Below, piece by piece: positions 61,868-64,000 of a stretch of 64,000 bases of DNA. How positions within the stretch are numbered: the stretch's first letter is position 1; every line of letters starts with the position of its first letter. The position numbers and the translations under genes were made by a program. This DNA comes from Balanoglossus misakiensis (Eukaryota; Hemichordata), in contig CM082596.2 in assembly GCA_040954595.2 (NCBI GenBank), positions 4,030,001 through 4,094,000 of the forward strand, read 5' to 3'. Below the pieces are notes generated by a model that had not been told where the DNA came from, did not search any database, and saw only the letters and a list, made by a program, of their open reading frames with translations.

Positions 61868-64000
61868 GTAAGTTGAACAAAATACAATTCAGAGTTGTTT
61901 CTTTGAAAGAGAATTTTATTAGATCAGAATATCCTTTCAAGCAAATATACAAATTTTAAGAATGGCAATTTCATGAGCAGTTAACACAGGTATGTGATGG
62001 TCTGACAAAATGAAAGCCAGCAGCTTCAAGAGACTAAAAACAAAATTATGTCACATTTCATAGAAATTGACCATTTCTACATAAATACACAACGGCAAGA
62101 AAGCCACATATTTTTTTTAAGATACACATATATGAACATATGAAAATTGTAATTTATCCCACTTCTTCATGATTTTAAAGTTCACTGGTCTAACATCTCT
62201 ACTGACACAAGTCTTGTTTCTGTAAATAAATGAAATTTCCAAGTGGGCTTTCCTGGAGTATTTGTGGTCATAATTTCCAAGATTCTTAACGATAATTGGT
62301 GTTTAGTAGCAGCATAGCAAACCAAATCATTTTTCCAGGTCTTTCAAAGGGTAAATTTCAGTTTCCCCATAATACTTGCAAGTGGTTTAAAATTGTAGGA
62401 GTTTTCATTAATTTTCGAGGGAGTATATAGTATAAAACCCATGAGAAGCAACTAACTACACAAAACAGTCCATTTTAGTGTAAATGTGTATTCAGCAGAT
62501 AGTAGTGAATTATACGTTTTAGAAACACTGGCTTTCTATACTCTGATAACAAAACCTAATCAATCATAAGCTCTTAGAAATTAATTAAAACTTTTACATT
62601 TCATTTGAATATTTTTTACATGATAGTACTCAGTTCATAATAGCATATTATATACAAGCAAGTCTATATCCTTTCTTGGTGTCGTAAAACATTATAGTGC
62701 ACGATTTCAAATCAGACATCAAATAAACCACTCAGAAGTAGGTACGTGGTGAAAACAAAAGATCTTACATACACACTATGTGAGGGCAGCACTTTACAAT
62801 AATTTATCCAAAACGTGTAGACATTTCAACTGTATTTACACAACATCTTAAATTACTTAAATAACTTACAGAATAATTAATCAATGTTAACATCTTTGAG
62901 AAATATAAGGTTCTTTTTCAAAAATATCTTTTGTATGCAAAAACTTGACTTTTTTTTCATATATGTAAACTTTCAGTTCACAGAAGAAAAATTCACACAA
63001 CTAACGCAGAAAATATTCTGCGAAAAACTAATTAACCTGCATTTGAACTTGAAGCTTTTTGTACAAAATTTAAACAACATGAAAGTTGTCTTGACTGAGC
63101 AATTCTTGGTAGAATAGATAAAAAGGGAGAAAAGATAGAAGTCTACACAACACCACCATATTAATAACATCTTTTATCTACCGGTCTTCATTTCCTGTCC
63201 AGAAATTTGAGGTCAATTTTTGGAATGTTGTGCGTGGAAAAGAAAGTTTTCTTTACCTGTCTCAGTCATTGCACTTTACAGGACTAACAACAATACACTA
63301 AAAAGAAATATATTTTACACAAAATTGGTTACATTCATAATTCTTGCTATAGTGTACAGCAAAACATATCTTTTGAAGTTCTCAAACTTTCATTTCTTTA
63401 AATAAATTCCATTCCTGTCAAGTGGAAGTGTGGTAAATAATACTGCATACACACCAGAGGTTCCCCTAACTGTCTGGACATTCATTCAACTCATTTCAGG
63501 CAACATAAGGAGGCATGTATGCACCCTTGAAAGTTTCAAATAGCACCATGTACGTTGTGAGACCCCCCAATCTATATGAAAAACGTTTATGCGCCTGGTG
63601 TTCTAAGATCATCAGCTTCAACATAGATTTAGTAACTATATTGCACAATAATTTCACACCACTGTATCAACACAAGAATATGTGATGTACATGTTGAATA
63701 TAACAAACATTAACAAAATAAACCCTAACAAAAACGGAACGTCACAGAGGCAGCTTTTTAAAGTGAGAAATTCATTTAAAAAGATATAAATCTCCAGAAC
63801 AAACGGCTAATTCTTCTGTGAGTTTTAGAACACTTGTAAAAAAGTAGAAACCATTTCTCGCATTAGTTTCAGCAGAAAACAAAAACTGTAAGTACAACAA
63901 CATAAATAACTGTAATCTGTCCATTTTTTTGTATCTTTAGGGGTGCTTTATGCAGATTAACACTGACTCTACGCCACTTAGTTTCACTTGAAGTAAATGT
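61868..64000. other. A/T-rich right end
   Basis: No exon with supporting splice signals found. It could be intron of the gene begun at 61744, or 3' UTR of a minus-strand gene lying to the right. Confidence 0.4.

Overview
This is animal nuclear DNA: introns with GT..AG borders, signal-peptide secretory genes, AATAAA poly(A) signals, microsatellites, foldback elements and a large tandem array. The gene set (CCDC14, cyclin Y, a front-end fatty acid desaturase, an Ikaros-like zinc-finger gene, an SLC34 phosphate transporter), the many ACATGT-type words and the short introns suggest an invertebrate deuterostome such as an amphioxus or hemichordate. The species cannot be fixed from sequence alone.

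Layout. 1-6963 (-): CCDC14-like centriolar-satellite protein, ten exons, C-terminus cut by the window edge. 10267-14611 (-): cyclin Y (CCNY), eight exons, 337 codons. 16920-21641 (-): cytochrome b5-fused front-end desaturase (FADS type), eleven exons, 444 codons. 23871-25586 (-): single-exon nine-finger C2H2 protein whose last two fingers look like the Ikaros dimerisation pair. 27271-41809 (-) and 44314-51549 (-): two tandem paralogues of a very large secreted protein. 54024-57578 (+): SLC34 sodium/phosphate cotransporter, 686 codons. 58183-60579 (+): type I membrane protein with a predicted death-domain-like ectodomain, 375 codons. 61744-61867 (+): a possible first coding exon of another gene. 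Every complete multi-exon model was assembled by hand and keeps frame through all junctions.

The most remarkable locus is the paralogue pair. Each protein joins a signal peptide, a DNase II-fold module, an unrecognised Cys-containing linker, an ENDOD1-like DNA/RNA non-specific endonuclease (NUC) module and a basic tail. One copy also has a SUEL/rhamnose-binding lectin domain on a symmetric phase 1-1 exon, and a Lys/Ala tail resembling histone H1. In both copies the two DNase II HxK catalytic motifs appear broken, while the NUC motif is intact in one copy (DRGH) and altered in the other (HKGH). Furin-type sites occur in both copies after the DNase II module and just before the NUC module, so the product may be a processed nuclease proprotein.

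One intron of the first paralogue is swollen to about 8.4 kb by a tandem array (29435-37495) of about 14.5 units of roughly 555 bp, against 237 bp for the equivalent intron of the sister gene. The array shows higher-order periodicity, strong 19-bp palindromes and, in each unit, a Pol III B-box-like word followed by a T-run.
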